A stretch of 17,208 bases of DNA from CAYMTN01 sp964393335 (GTDB lineage Bacteria; Chloroflexota; Anaerolineae; Aggregatilineales; Aggregatilineaceae): positions 1-17,208 of the forward strand of contig CAYMTN010000107.1 in NCBI GenBank assembly GCA_964393335.1. The letters run 5' to 3'. Shown here in pieces: positions 1 through 6,839 of the stretch. Both the position numbers and the translations under genes were made by a program. The notes under the pieces are model-generated. The model searched no databases and was not told the DNA's origin. It worked only from the letters and a program-made list of their open reading frames with translations. How positions within the stretch are numbered: the first letter of the stretch is position 1; every line of letters begins with the position of its first letter.

Positions 1-44
1 TGGTCTGGCATGGCGCCCAGTTGGGGTAGTTTTCGGCGGGGAAC

Positions 45-68
45 AAAAAGCCGGGCGAGCCGCCCGGC
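45..68 (-). terminator. Rho-independent terminator of the 65-aa gene
   Basis: Inverted repeat GCCGGGCG / CGCCCGGC (50-57 and 61-68) with a 3-nt loop. Read on the minus strand the hairpin is followed directly by TTTTT (complement of 45-49). It lies about 55 bases past the stop of the minus-strand gene at 124-321. There is no T-run on the plus-strand side, so it works in one direction only. Confidence 0.8.
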
Positions 69-123
69 GGCGAATGGGGGGGGGGTCAGGTTGCACGGAA
101 CTCACACTATCAACTGTGACCGG

Positions 124-321
124 TTACTGCAAAAAATCTGTTGGACGAGACTTCTCACCAGAAAGCAGCGCAACTCCCTCCTCGTGAATGATCTTTATGT
201 AACAGCCTGCCTTCACCAACAGCCCTGGACGGGTGCTGATACGCTGAATCCCGCGATCAACCGTGACATCCGCCCAGCCACGACCTACGCGAATCACGTG
301 ACCGATCCGGTGGCTTTGCAT
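124..321 (-). CDS. Small conserved-looking hypothetical protein (65 aa)
   Basis: I do not recognise the family. The reading frame is supported by an almost ideal ribosome site: on the minus strand AAAGGAG (complement of 328-334) sits 6 bases before the ATG, and a good terminator follows the stop. The 65 residues alternate in a beta-strand fashion (HVIRVGRGWADVTVDRGI, then a loop, then LLVKAGCYIKIIHE). They are rich in Val, Ile, Gly and Arg, which would fit a small OB- or SH3-like barrel; that fold idea is inference. There is no signal peptide or membrane segment. It appears to be a single-gene unit facing away from purH. The long plus-strand frame across the same bases (10-543) has no ribosome site and is taken as a shadow. 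Confidence 0.7.
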   Translation of the reverse strand: MQSHRIGHVIRVGRGWADVTVDRGIQRISTRPGLLVKAGCYIKIIHEEGVALLSGEKSRPTDFLQ

Positions 322-407
322 CTTGGACTCCTTTACGGTCCACGCCGTGTTTGTGTGAACTACGCCTCCTCTGCTACGTATGGCCAGACTAATTCTGCCG
401 GGTCGAC

Positions 408-468
408 TGGGCGCAGCAAGCAGCGCCCTTACGGAACAACATTCAGACCATCAGATTCATCCGTGTAC
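408..468 (+). repeat. Diverged single copy of the 61-bp palindromic repeat
   Basis: Aligns end to end with the 61-bp unit found in tandem at 15250-15396, with roughly 10 to 14 differences and no gap needed. The core at 409-428 reads GGGCGCAGCAAGCAGCGCCC, in which the six outer bases on each side pair perfectly. The shared tail includes TACGGAA-AACATTCA and ATCAGA-TCAT stretches. It lies upstream of purH, about 15 kb from the other copies. Confidence 0.8.
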
Positions 469-482
469 CAGGAAGATAATTA

Positions 483-520
483 CCTCATCCCCTGGGAAGA
501 CCTTCCCAGAGGAAGGGGAG
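483..520. repeat. Palindromic intergenic element (REP-like)
   Basis: Contains CTGGGAAG-AC-CTTCCCAG at 492-509, a perfect 8-bp inverted repeat. It is flanked by CCTCATCCCC on the left and GGAAGGGGAG on the right, which partly pair as an outer stem. The form (CCTCAyCCCC ... GGGGAG around a short palindrome) resembles a type of intergenic repeat I recall from Chloroflexi and some cyanobacteria. Only this one copy lies in the window, so repeat status is inference. Confidence 0.4.
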
Positions 521-710
521 CAAAAGCAAGCTCTCGGTGGTAATGGGCGACCAAACGATCGGCTATTTCTCCGGAATGGCCTTGATCGCGCACACTGTGC
601 GAGAAAGTGAACATAATACTAACTCTATTAGAACATTTCAGGCTATGTCGAGTCAATTTAAATTTATCGTAACGGTCATATAAATCACCGAGAAACGGGC
701 GTTGTATGTC

Positions 711-735
711 CATGAATAGTAGTTTCATGTATAAT
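711..735 (+). promoter_or_regulatory. Probable purH promoter with overlapping inverted repeat
   Basis: A perfect TATAAT lies at 730-735 in an AT-rich stretch about 160 bases before the purH start. No good -35 hexamer is seen at normal spacing (TTGTAT at 702-707 is 22 bases away). Immediately upstream, CATGAA-N7-TTCATG (711-729) forms an inverted repeat over the spacer, where a regulator could bind. The -10 is seen; the operator role is inference. Confidence 0.35.
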
Positions 736-894
736 GTCATGTAGATATCTATAGACTTTAGGGAATTTCTTTAGAATTTGACCGGCGATGAAACGCGGGC
801 GACATTGTGCGAAATGCTGAGTGCGCGGCGGGCCATCGCGCGGTATAGTCACGGCGGTTGGGCAGCGTGTGCTGCATACGAAGGAAGGAAACAC

Positions 895-2436
895 ATGCCT
901 CGGGCCATTCTAAGTGTGTACGATAAGACAGGCTTGAGCGAGTTTGCGCAAGGACTGCACCAGTTGGGATGGGACCTGGTCGCCAGCGGCGGGACGGCGC
1001 GCGCATTGGAACTCGCCGGGTTGGAGATCACCCCGGTCGAGCGCGTGACACAGGCCCCGGAAATGTTGGCCGGGCGAGTGAAAACGCTGCACCCGGCGAT
1101 TCACGCCGCGATCCTGGCGCGTGATACGAAGGAAGACATGGAGACGCTGAGCCGCTACCATTACGCGCCGATTGACGTCGTCGTCTGCAACCTGTATCCT
1201 TTCCAGGAGACGGTTGCACAGTCCGGCGTTTCGTTGGAGGATGCCATCGAACAGATCGATATTGGCGGTGTGACTCTGGTTCGGGCGGCAGCCAAAAATT
1301 CCGCACGAGTGACGGTGCTGGTCGATCCGGCGGATTACCCGCTGGTGCTGGCGCGCCTGGTTGAGGACGGGCGCGTCGATGAGGAGCTGCGGCGGCAGCT
1401 AGCCGTCAAAGCGTTCCGGCTGACGCGCGACTATGATACGGCGATCCATGCGTACCTGCTGCGCGAATTCCAGCCGCCGGCAGCTCAGGCTGATGTCCTG
1501 CCGGACGTGCTGTCGCTCGGACTGACGCGCATCCGTGACCTGCGCTACGGCGAGAATCCGCACCAACTGGCGGGGTTGTACGCCGCGCGTGCGGATGAGA
1601 CGCCGCTTGGCGGCGAGCTGCTGGGCGGCAAACCACTGTCGTACAACAACCTGCTGGACCTCGACGCCGCATGGCGCGCGGTGGGAGCGCTTGAGACACC
1701 AGCCGTCGTGATCGTCAAACACCTGACGCCAACCGGAATCGCAACGGCGCAGTCGGCGGCAGAGGCGTTCCCGCTGGCGCTGGCGTCAGACCCGGTGTCG
1801 GCGTTTGGCGGCGTGATCGCGGTGAATCGCCCGGTCGATGACGCGCTTGTGGAAGCGCTAGGGACGCTGTTCGTCGAAGCGATTGCCGCGCCGGATTTTA
1901 CGCCGACCGCGCAGCAGCTTCTGGGTGAGAGCCGCAAGACCTGCCGCTTGCTGCGCATCCCTGATCGTGACCCGCAGGCGGCGTTGGAAATCCGCAGCAT
2001 CGCGCAAGGGTTCCTGATCCAGCAGCCAGATACGGGCGATCCCGACGATACGAACTGGCAGGTTGTATCGGCCCGGCGGCCAACGTCGGATGAGCTGCAG
2101 GCGATGCGATTTGCCTGGAAGGCCGTGCAGACTGTGAAAAGCAACGCGGTCGTGGTCGCAACGGCGCAAGCTACGGTCGGGATCGGTGGCGGGCTGCCGA
2201 GCCGCGTCGACGCTACCCGGCTGGCCGTCACCAAAGCCGGGGAGCGCGCGCAAGGGGCCGCGCTGGCGTCAGACGCGTTTTTCCCGTTTCCCGACGCTGT
2301 CGACGTAGCGGCCCAGGCGGGGATTACGTGCGTGGTGCAGCCGGGCGGCTCGATCCGCGATCAGGAGGTGATCGACGCAGCGAATGCGGCTGACATGGCG
2401 ATGATTTTCACGAATGTCCGGCATTTCCGACACTGA
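895..2436 (+). CDS. purH: Bifunctional AICAR formyltransferase / IMP cyclohydrolase
   Basis: Catalyses the last two steps of de novo IMP synthesis in the cytoplasm: AICAR plus 10-formyl-THF to FAICAR, then ring closure to IMP. The 513 residues match the usual bacterial length (about 510-530). The N-terminal MGS-like cyclohydrolase domain shows SVYDKTGL, SGGT (31-34), KTLHP (63-67) and RAAAKN. The transformylase domain shows LRYGENPHQ, the catalytic pair K275-H276, SDPVSAFGG, KSNAVV, and a C-terminal stretch with ASDAFFPF, QPGGSIRD and the ending RHFRH. After Lys-His the loop is LTPTG rather than the common bacterial xNPCG. I chose ATG 895 because GGAAGGAAACAC precedes it and the protein then starts at the family's normal N-terminus; an in-frame TTG at 778 would add 39 unrelated residues. 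It is a lone pur gene here. Confidence 0.97.
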   Translation: MPRAILSVYDKTGLSEFAQGLHQLGWDLVASGGTARALELAGLEITPVERVTQAPEMLAGRVKTLHPAIHAAILARDTKEDMETLSRYHYAPIDVVVCNLYPFQETVAQSGVSLEDAIEQIDIGGVTLVRAAAKNSARVTVLVDPADYPLVLARLVEDGRVDEELRRQLAVKAFRLTRDYDTAIHAYLLREFQPPAAQADVLPDVLSLGLTRIRDLRYGENPHQLAGLYAARADETPLGGELLGGKPLSYNNLLDLDAAWRAVGALETPAVVIVKHLTPTGIATAQSAAEAFPLALASDPVSAFGGVIAVNRPVDDALVEALGTLFVEAIAAPDFTPTAQQLLGESRKTCRLLRIPDRDPQAALEIRSIAQGFLIQQPDTGDPDDTNWQVVSARRPTSDELQAMRFAWKAVQTVKSNAVVVATAQATVGIGGGLPSRVDATRLAVTKAGERAQGAALASDAFFPFPDAVDVAAQAGITCVVQPGGSIRDQEVIDAANAADMAMIFTNVRHFRH

Positions 2437-2450
2437 GAATTTATCCAGAA

Positions 2451-2487
2451 ATCGCGCCGGGTGCAGCACGCAGCGCCCCCGCGCGAT
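2451..2487 (+). terminator. Strong hairpin after purH, possible terminator
   Basis: Two nested stems, ATCGCGC/GCGCGAT outside and GGGTGC/GCGCCC inside, around an 8-base loop, starting 14 bases past the purH stop. There is no T-run after it (CAATTC follows), so it may be a non-canonical terminator or an mRNA 3' protective stem. The hairpin is seen; its function is inference. Confidence 0.45.
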
Positions 2488-2572
2488 CAATTCACGGATG
2501 GTTATTCGACAGACAGCTAGTGAAGCACTTAACGGCTGTGAGAGATTGCAGGCGACGGCTGCATAAAATAAC

Positions 2573-2601
2573 TTGTCTTAACTGCCGTCCAATGCCATAA
2601 T
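2573..2601 (+). promoter_or_regulatory. Sigma-70-type promoter of the sugar-ABC ATPase gene
   Basis: TTGTCT (2573-2578), a spacer of exactly 17 bases, then CATAAT (2596-2601), preceded by TGC to give an extended -10. Transcription would begin near 2608, leaving a leader of about 75 bases before the GTG start at 2684. Confidence 0.65.
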
Positions 2602-2683
2602 AGAACGCATCAAAGAGAACTTGTGTCGTTCCAGGCGTTTTTTGCTCACCTATATATCATCCATACTAAATGGGAGGAAACCC

Positions 2684-3787
2684 GTGGCGAGTGTATCCTA
2701 TCGAAATGTTACGAAGCGTTGGGGCGATGTCGAAGCTGTGAAGGACCTTAGCATCGATATTCCCGATGGCGAGTTCTTGGTATTTGTGGGTCCGTCCGGC
2801 TGTGGCAAGTCTACCAGCCTGCGGATGCTGGCCGGTCTGGAAGAAATCAGCGAGGGCGAGATTCTGATCGGGGATCGCGTGGTGAACAACGTGGCCCCCA
2901 AGGATCGTGACATCGCGATGGTGTTCCAGAGCTACGCACTGTACCCGCACATGACCGTCTATGACAACATGGCGTTTGGTCTGCGCTTGCGCCGCACGCC
3001 GAAGCAGGTGATCGACGAGCGCGTGCGCGAAACCGCTGCCAGCCTGGGCATCGAACAACTGTTGGATCGCCGTCCCCGGCAGTTGTCGGGTGGTCAGCGT
3101 CAGCGCGTGGCAGTAGGCCGCGCGATCGTGCGTGAACCTGCCGTGTTTTTGCTGGACGAGCCGCTCTCGAACCTGGATGCGAAGCTGCGCGTGGAAGCGC
3201 GGACCTTCATCAGCAAACTGCACCAGCGCCTGGGCACCACGTTTATCTACGTGACGCACGACCAGATCGAGGCGATGACGATGGGCCAGCGCATTGCGGT
3301 GTTGAATGCCGGCAAGCTGATGCAGATCGACACGCCGACCAACCTGTACGATCACCCCCGCAATATCTTTGTGGCCGGGTTCATTGGCAGCCCGTCGATG
3401 AACTTCTTCGACAACAGCACATTGCTGGAAGAGGGCGGCAAGCTGATCGTCGATACCGGCTTCTTCCGCCTGGATGTGCCGAAGGAGCTCTACGAACTGT
3501 ACCGTTCGTACGCCGGCAAGAAGGTCGTCTTCGGTATCCGCCCGGAGAACATTTCGCACCCGAATTACCAGCCATCTGATATCATCCCGTGCCCGATTGA
3601 AGCGAACGTGGACGTGGTCGAGGAAATGGGCCACGAAAAGATCGCGTATCTCGAAGAGTCTGGCAAAACGTTCCTGGCTCGCATGGATCCGCGCGCTGAC
3701 CTTCACGTTGGGCAGCGGACCGGTGCGATTTTCAACATGGCCTCAATGCACCTATTCGATGCCGAGACCGAGCAGGCACTTCAATAG
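2684..3787 (+). CDS. Sugar-type ABC importer ATP-binding protein (UgpC/MsmK/MalK family)
   Basis: ATPase subunit that would drive an ABC importer for carbohydrate or glycerol-3-phosphate-like substrates from the cytoplasmic face. The 367 residues fit the CUT1 family. Visible motifs are Walker A GPSGCGKST (36-44), Q-loop VFQSYALYPHM with Q82, signature LSGGQ (134-138), Walker B FLLDEP with E159, and switch H192. From about residue 235 a C-terminal OB/TOBE-type regulatory region follows (VAGFIGSPSMNFF ... GIRPENI). GTG 2684 is chosen because GGGAGG lies 6 bases upstream and MASVSYRNVTKRWG is the normal N-terminus; the frame is open from 2621. No permease or binding-protein gene lies nearby, so it probably serves one or more transporters encoded elsewhere, as MsmK-type ATPases do. 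The exact substrate cannot be read from the sequence. Confidence 0.93.
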   Translation: MASVSYRNVTKRWGDVEAVKDLSIDIPDGEFLVFVGPSGCGKSTSLRMLAGLEEISEGEILIGDRVVNNVAPKDRDIAMVFQSYALYPHMTVYDNMAFGLRLRRTPKQVIDERVRETAASLGIEQLLDRRPRQLSGGQRQRVAVGRAIVREPAVFLLDEPLSNLDAKLRVEARTFISKLHQRLGTTFIYVTHDQIEAMTMGQRIAVLNAGKLMQIDTPTNLYDHPRNIFVAGFIGSPSMNFFDNSTLLEEGGKLIVDTGFFRLDVPKELYELYRSYAGKKVVFGIRPENISHPNYQPSDIIPCPIEANVDVVEEMGHEKIAYLEESGKTFLARMDPRADLHVGQRTGAIFNMASMHLFDAETEQALQ

Positions 3788-3811
3788 ACGAGCTGGTTCG
3801 CCGTTCATGCT

Positions 3812-3840
3812 TTGAAATTCCGGGACCGCCTGTGTATGCT
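3812..3840 (+). promoter_or_regulatory. Candidate promoter embedded in a terminator
   Basis: TTGAAA (3812-3817), a 17-base spacer, then TATGCT (3835-3840). The -10 hexamer is exactly the loop of the terminator hairpin at 3822-3853. A transcript starting near 3847 would carry only the 3' arm of the hairpin and so could not form the terminator. It would have a leader of about 40 bases before the ATG at 3888. The hexamers are seen; activity is inference. Confidence 0.4.
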
Positions 3841-3858
3841 CACGGGCGGTTCCTTTTT
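3822..3858 (+). terminator. Rho-independent terminator after the ABC ATPase gene
   Basis: A 13-bp stem (3822-3834 with 3841-3853, two G-T pairs, no mismatch) with a 6-base loop, followed directly by TTTTT (3854-3858). It starts 34 bases after the ATPase stop codon. This is the clearest plus-strand terminator in the window. Confidence 0.9.
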
Positions 3859-3887
3859 GTGTGGGCGACTCCGTTACGGAGAGACTT

Positions 3888-6839
3888 ATGTTACAAAATG
3901 AGCTACACGAGCAACTGGCCGCCGATCTGAGTCGTGTGCTGGACGGCGAGGTGCGTTTTGACCAGATGACACGTTTGTTGTACAGCACCGACGCCAGCAA
4001 TTACCAGATCGAGCCGGTGGGGGTGGTGTTTCCGAAACATGCCGACGACGTGGCGGCTGTGCACGCGACTGCGGCGCAATACGGCGTTCCGCTGCTGCCG
4101 CGTGGGGCAGGGAGCAGCCTGGCGGGGCAAACGGTGGGGTGTGCGGTCGTGATGGACCTCTCGCGGTACATGGGGCGCGTAACCGGCATCAACGCGGAGG
4201 CCAAAACGGTACGCGTGCAGCCCGGTTTGGCGCTGGACCGCCTCAACGCGCAGCTCGCGCCGCTGGGAGTGATGGTCGGGCCGGACCCGGCAAGCGGTGA
4301 CCGGGCGACGGTCGGCGGCTGCGTGGGTAATAACGCGACCGGCATGCACAGCATCTTGTACGGCATGTTTGGCGATCATGTGCGGGCGGTTGACACGGTG
4401 TTAGCGGATGGGACGTGCGTACCTTTCGGCGCGAATGCACCCGCGCACCCGGTACGGGACCGCCTGCAAACTCGCGTGCGTGAGATCGTGCTGGCGAACG
4501 CCGACGAGATCGCCCGGCGCTATCCGAAAACCTGGCGCACGGTGGCCGGGTACGCGCTGAACCGGCTGGACCCGGTATCGCCGGACCTGGCGCGGTTATT
4601 TGCCGGTGCGGAGGGCACGCTGGGCACGGTAGTCGAAATCGAGCTGGGGTTGGTCACCCGCCCGGCACGAACCCGGCTGGTGTTGCTGCACTACGACGAT
4701 CTGCGAGTGGCGCTTGAAGCTGTCCCGGCGATTCTGGAGGTCGAACCGTCGGCGGTCGAGCTGTTGGACAAGATGCTGCTTGACATGACGCGCGCCCACC
4801 CGGATTTTTCAAAACTGCTGACGTTCGTCGAGGGCGATCCGGCTGTCGTGCTGGTTGTCGAGTTCTACGGCGAAGGCGATGCCGAATTATCGGCCAAAGT
4901 GGACCGCTTGAAAGACCGGCTGGTCCGCACCGGATTCGGCGGGGCGATTGTGATTGCCGGCACCACGCGGGACATGACGCACGTGATGAAGGTGCGCAAA
5001 GCCGGGCTGGGCCTGTTGATGAGTATGCGCGGCGCGTTCAAGCCGGTAGCGTTTATCGAAGACGCGGCGGTGCCGGTCGGGCGATTGGCGGATTATGTCA
5101 GCGGCGTGCAGGGGATCGTCACCGGCAACGGGGCCACGATGGCGGTTTATGCCCATGCGAGCGCAGGCTGCCTGCACATCCGCCCGTTGTTGAACTTGAA
5201 AACGGTGGAGGGCTTGCGGCAGTACCGGGCGATTGGCGAAGCCGTCTCCGACCTGGTGCTGGCGTATGAAGGCACAACCAGCGGCGAACATGGCGAGGGG
5301 CTTTCGCGGGGGGAGTTCAGCAAAAAGCTGTTTGGTCCCCAACTCACCGAGGCATTCCGGCAGGTGAAGGCGGCCTTTGACCCGCAGGGCCTGATGAATC
5401 CCGGCAAAGTGGTGGATGTCGGGCCGATGGATGATCCGGCGATTCTACGCTACGGGCCGGATTACGTGGTGCCATACGACCTGCGCTCGACGCGGCTGGA
5501 CTGGTCCGGCGACGAGGGTTACGCCGGGGCGGTGGAGATGTGCAACGGCGCGGCGGTCTGCCGCAAAGAGGGCGCGGGCGTGATGTGTCCCAGCTACATG
5601 GCGACACGCGACGAAAAACACTCAACACGCGGGCGGGCGAATGCGCTGCGGCTGGCGATGTCGGGGGTCTTGGGCGCGTCAGGGCTGGCGGACGAACGCG
5701 TTTACGACGTGCTCGATCTGTGCCTGTCGTGCAAGGCGTGCAAGTCGGAGTGCCCGTCGCTGGTCGATATGGCGCGGCTGAAGGTCGAGTTCACGGCGGC
5801 CTACTACGACGTGCATGGCGTCCCGCTGCGGTCGTGGGTGTTCGGGCACATCCACCGCCTGAACCGGCTGGGCAGCATGATGCCGGTCGCGTCTAACATG
5901 GTCTTACGCTCGCCGCTGGCGCGTTGGGCGTTTGGGCGGCTGGGAGTCACCACGCAGCGCCGCTTCCCGCTCTTTGCGCGGCAACGATTCAGCGTGTGGG
6001 TGCGGACGCATTCGTGCAATGACGAAACCGAGTATAATCACGTCAAGGTGCCGATCCTGGTTTCGGATACGTACACGGAGTACAACTATCCGCACCTGGG
6101 GCAGGCGGTGCTGCGCGTCGCGGGGGCTGCCGGATTACGCGTGACAGTGTGGGGACCGCGCGAGATCGACTGCTGCGGACGCCCGCTGATCTCAAAAGGG
6201 CTGCTGGACGACGCGCGCTGGCTGGCGATTCGTAACGTCAAACGGATGGCACCCGCCGTCGCCAACGGCGAACGATTCATGCTGATCGAACCGAGCTGCG
6301 CGGCGGCGTTCCGCGACGAGTATCCTGACCTGGTGCCGCCGGACCTGCGCGAGGACGCGCGCCGGGTGGCCGGGGCCGTGATCACGGTCGAGGAGTGGCT
6401 GGCCGAAGCCGCCGAGACCGGGCTGCTGGACGGACTAACGTTCGATTCGACGCCGTGTGAGATCGTGCTGCACGGGCATTGTTACCAGCGGGCGCTGTGG
6501 GGGACCGGTGCTGCTCACCGCGCACTGCGCCTGATTCCGAACAGCACGCTGACGGAACTGGATGACGGCTGCTGCGGTGTGGCGGGGAGTTTTGGGTTTG
6601 AAGCCGAACATTACGATCTCTCAGTGCAGATCGGCGAGCAGCGACTGCTGCCTGCCGTGCGTGCTGCACCGGACGCGATCATTGCGGCGAGCGGGGTGTC
6701 GTGCCGGGAACAGATCGAACACGGCGCGGGACGGCATGCGCTGCACCCGGTTGAAGTACTGGCGGCCAAGTTGCAGGCTCCACCGGTAACGAACCGGCGG
6801 GATTCATCCACAGAAGGGGAAAAACGGGTCAGTCGATGA
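3888..6839 (+). CDS. FAD-linked 2-hydroxyacid dehydrogenase fused to Fe-S/CCG subunit (GlcD-GlcF type)
   Basis: Probably oxidises a D-2-hydroxyacid (D-lactate, glycolate or D-2-hydroxyglutarate) and passes electrons through Fe-S centres to a membrane or electron-transfer acceptor. The 983 residues resemble YdiJ-type fusions. Order: FAD-binding domain (about 25-210, with PRGAGSSLAG at 71-80), FAD-oxidase C-terminal domain (to about 535, with SGEHGEG and LMNPGK), then a two-cluster ferredoxin region. The first cluster region starts at C552 with MCPSY after it; the second is CLSCKACKSECP (C612, C615, C618, C622). Two CCG domains follow (C762-C763-G and C895-C896-G). ATG 3888 follows GGAG by 6 bases; upstream in-frame codons lie against the terminator. 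Its stop overlaps the next start (ATGA). The exact substrate is not decidable here; the family assignment is firm. Confidence 0.9.
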   Translation: MLQNELHEQLAADLSRVLDGEVRFDQMTRLLYSTDASNYQIEPVGVVFPKHADDVAAVHATAAQYGVPLLPRGAGSSLAGQTVGCAVVMDLSRYMGRVTGINAEAKTVRVQPGLALDRLNAQLAPLGVMVGPDPASGDRATVGGCVGNNATGMHSILYGMFGDHVRAVDTVLADGTCVPFGANAPAHPVRDRLQTRVREIVLANADEIARRYPKTWRTVAGYALNRLDPVSPDLARLFAGAEGTLGTVVEIELGLVTRPARTRLVLLHYDDLRVALEAVPAILEVEPSAVELLDKMLLDMTRAHPDFSKLLTFVEGDPAVVLVVEFYGEGDAELSAKVDRLKDRLVRTGFGGAIVIAGTTRDMTHVMKVRKAGLGLLMSMRGAFKPVAFIEDAAVPVGRLADYVSGVQGIVTGNGATMAVYAHASAGCLHIRPLLNLKTVEGLRQYRAIGEAVSDLVLAYEGTTSGEHGEGLSRGEFSKKLFGPQLTEAFRQVKAAFDPQGLMNPGKVVDVGPMDDPAILRYGPDYVVPYDLRSTRLDWSGDEGYAGAVEMCNGAAVCRKEGAGVMCPSYMATRDEKHSTRGRANALRLAMSGVLGASGLADERVYDVLDLCLSCKACKSECPSLVDMARLKVEFTAAYYDVHGVPLRSWVFGHIHRLNRLGSMMPVASNMVLRSPLARWAFGRLGVTTQRRFPLFARQRFSVWVRTHSCNDETEYNHVKVPILVSDTYTEYNYPHLGQAVLRVAGAAGLRVTVWGPREIDCCGRPLISKGLLDDARWLAIRNVKRMAPAVANGERFMLIEPSCAAAFRDEYPDLVPPDLREDARRVAGAVITVEEWLAEAAETGLLDGLTFDSTPCEIVLHGHCYQRALWGTGAAHRALRLIPNSTLTELDDGCCGVAGSFGFEAEHYDLSVQIGEQRLLPAVRAAPDAIIAASGVSCREQIEHGAGRHALHPVEVLAAKLQAPPVTNRRDSSTEGEKRVSR

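Larger units (their letters stand above)
322..894. other. Non-coding region between the 65-aa gene and purH
   Basis: Nothing here reads as a convincing gene; short frames on both strands lack ribosome sites. The first half holds two palindromic repeats, described separately. At 589-601 there is an odd-centred palindrome CGCACA-C-TGTGCG, operator-like in size. From about 600 to 780 the composition turns AT-rich, unlike the GC-rich genes, and contains the likely purH promoter. Confidence 0.7.

Noticed and set aside
12..25. Shared 13-base match with the 3' end of the transpeptidase gene (around 15419)
   Set aside because: Too short and without flanking similarity; likely chance.
3..29. Possible last codons of an upstream plus-strand gene (VWHGAQLG then TAG)
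   Set aside because: Too short to judge; any frame at a window edge ends like this by chance.
10..543. Plus-strand open frame of 177 codons
   Set aside because: No ribosome site, low-complexity translation, runs through a terminator, a G run and a repeat copy, and is antisense to the better supported 65-aa gene.
480..740. Minus-strand 86-aa frame over the purH promoter region
   Set aside because: No ribosome site, overlaps a palindromic repeat and the likely promoter, and the translation has no recognisable pattern.
2666..3706. Long antisense frame (346 codons) over the ABC ATPase gene
   Set aside because: Shadow frame favoured by high GC content at third positions; the sense strand has all ABC motifs.
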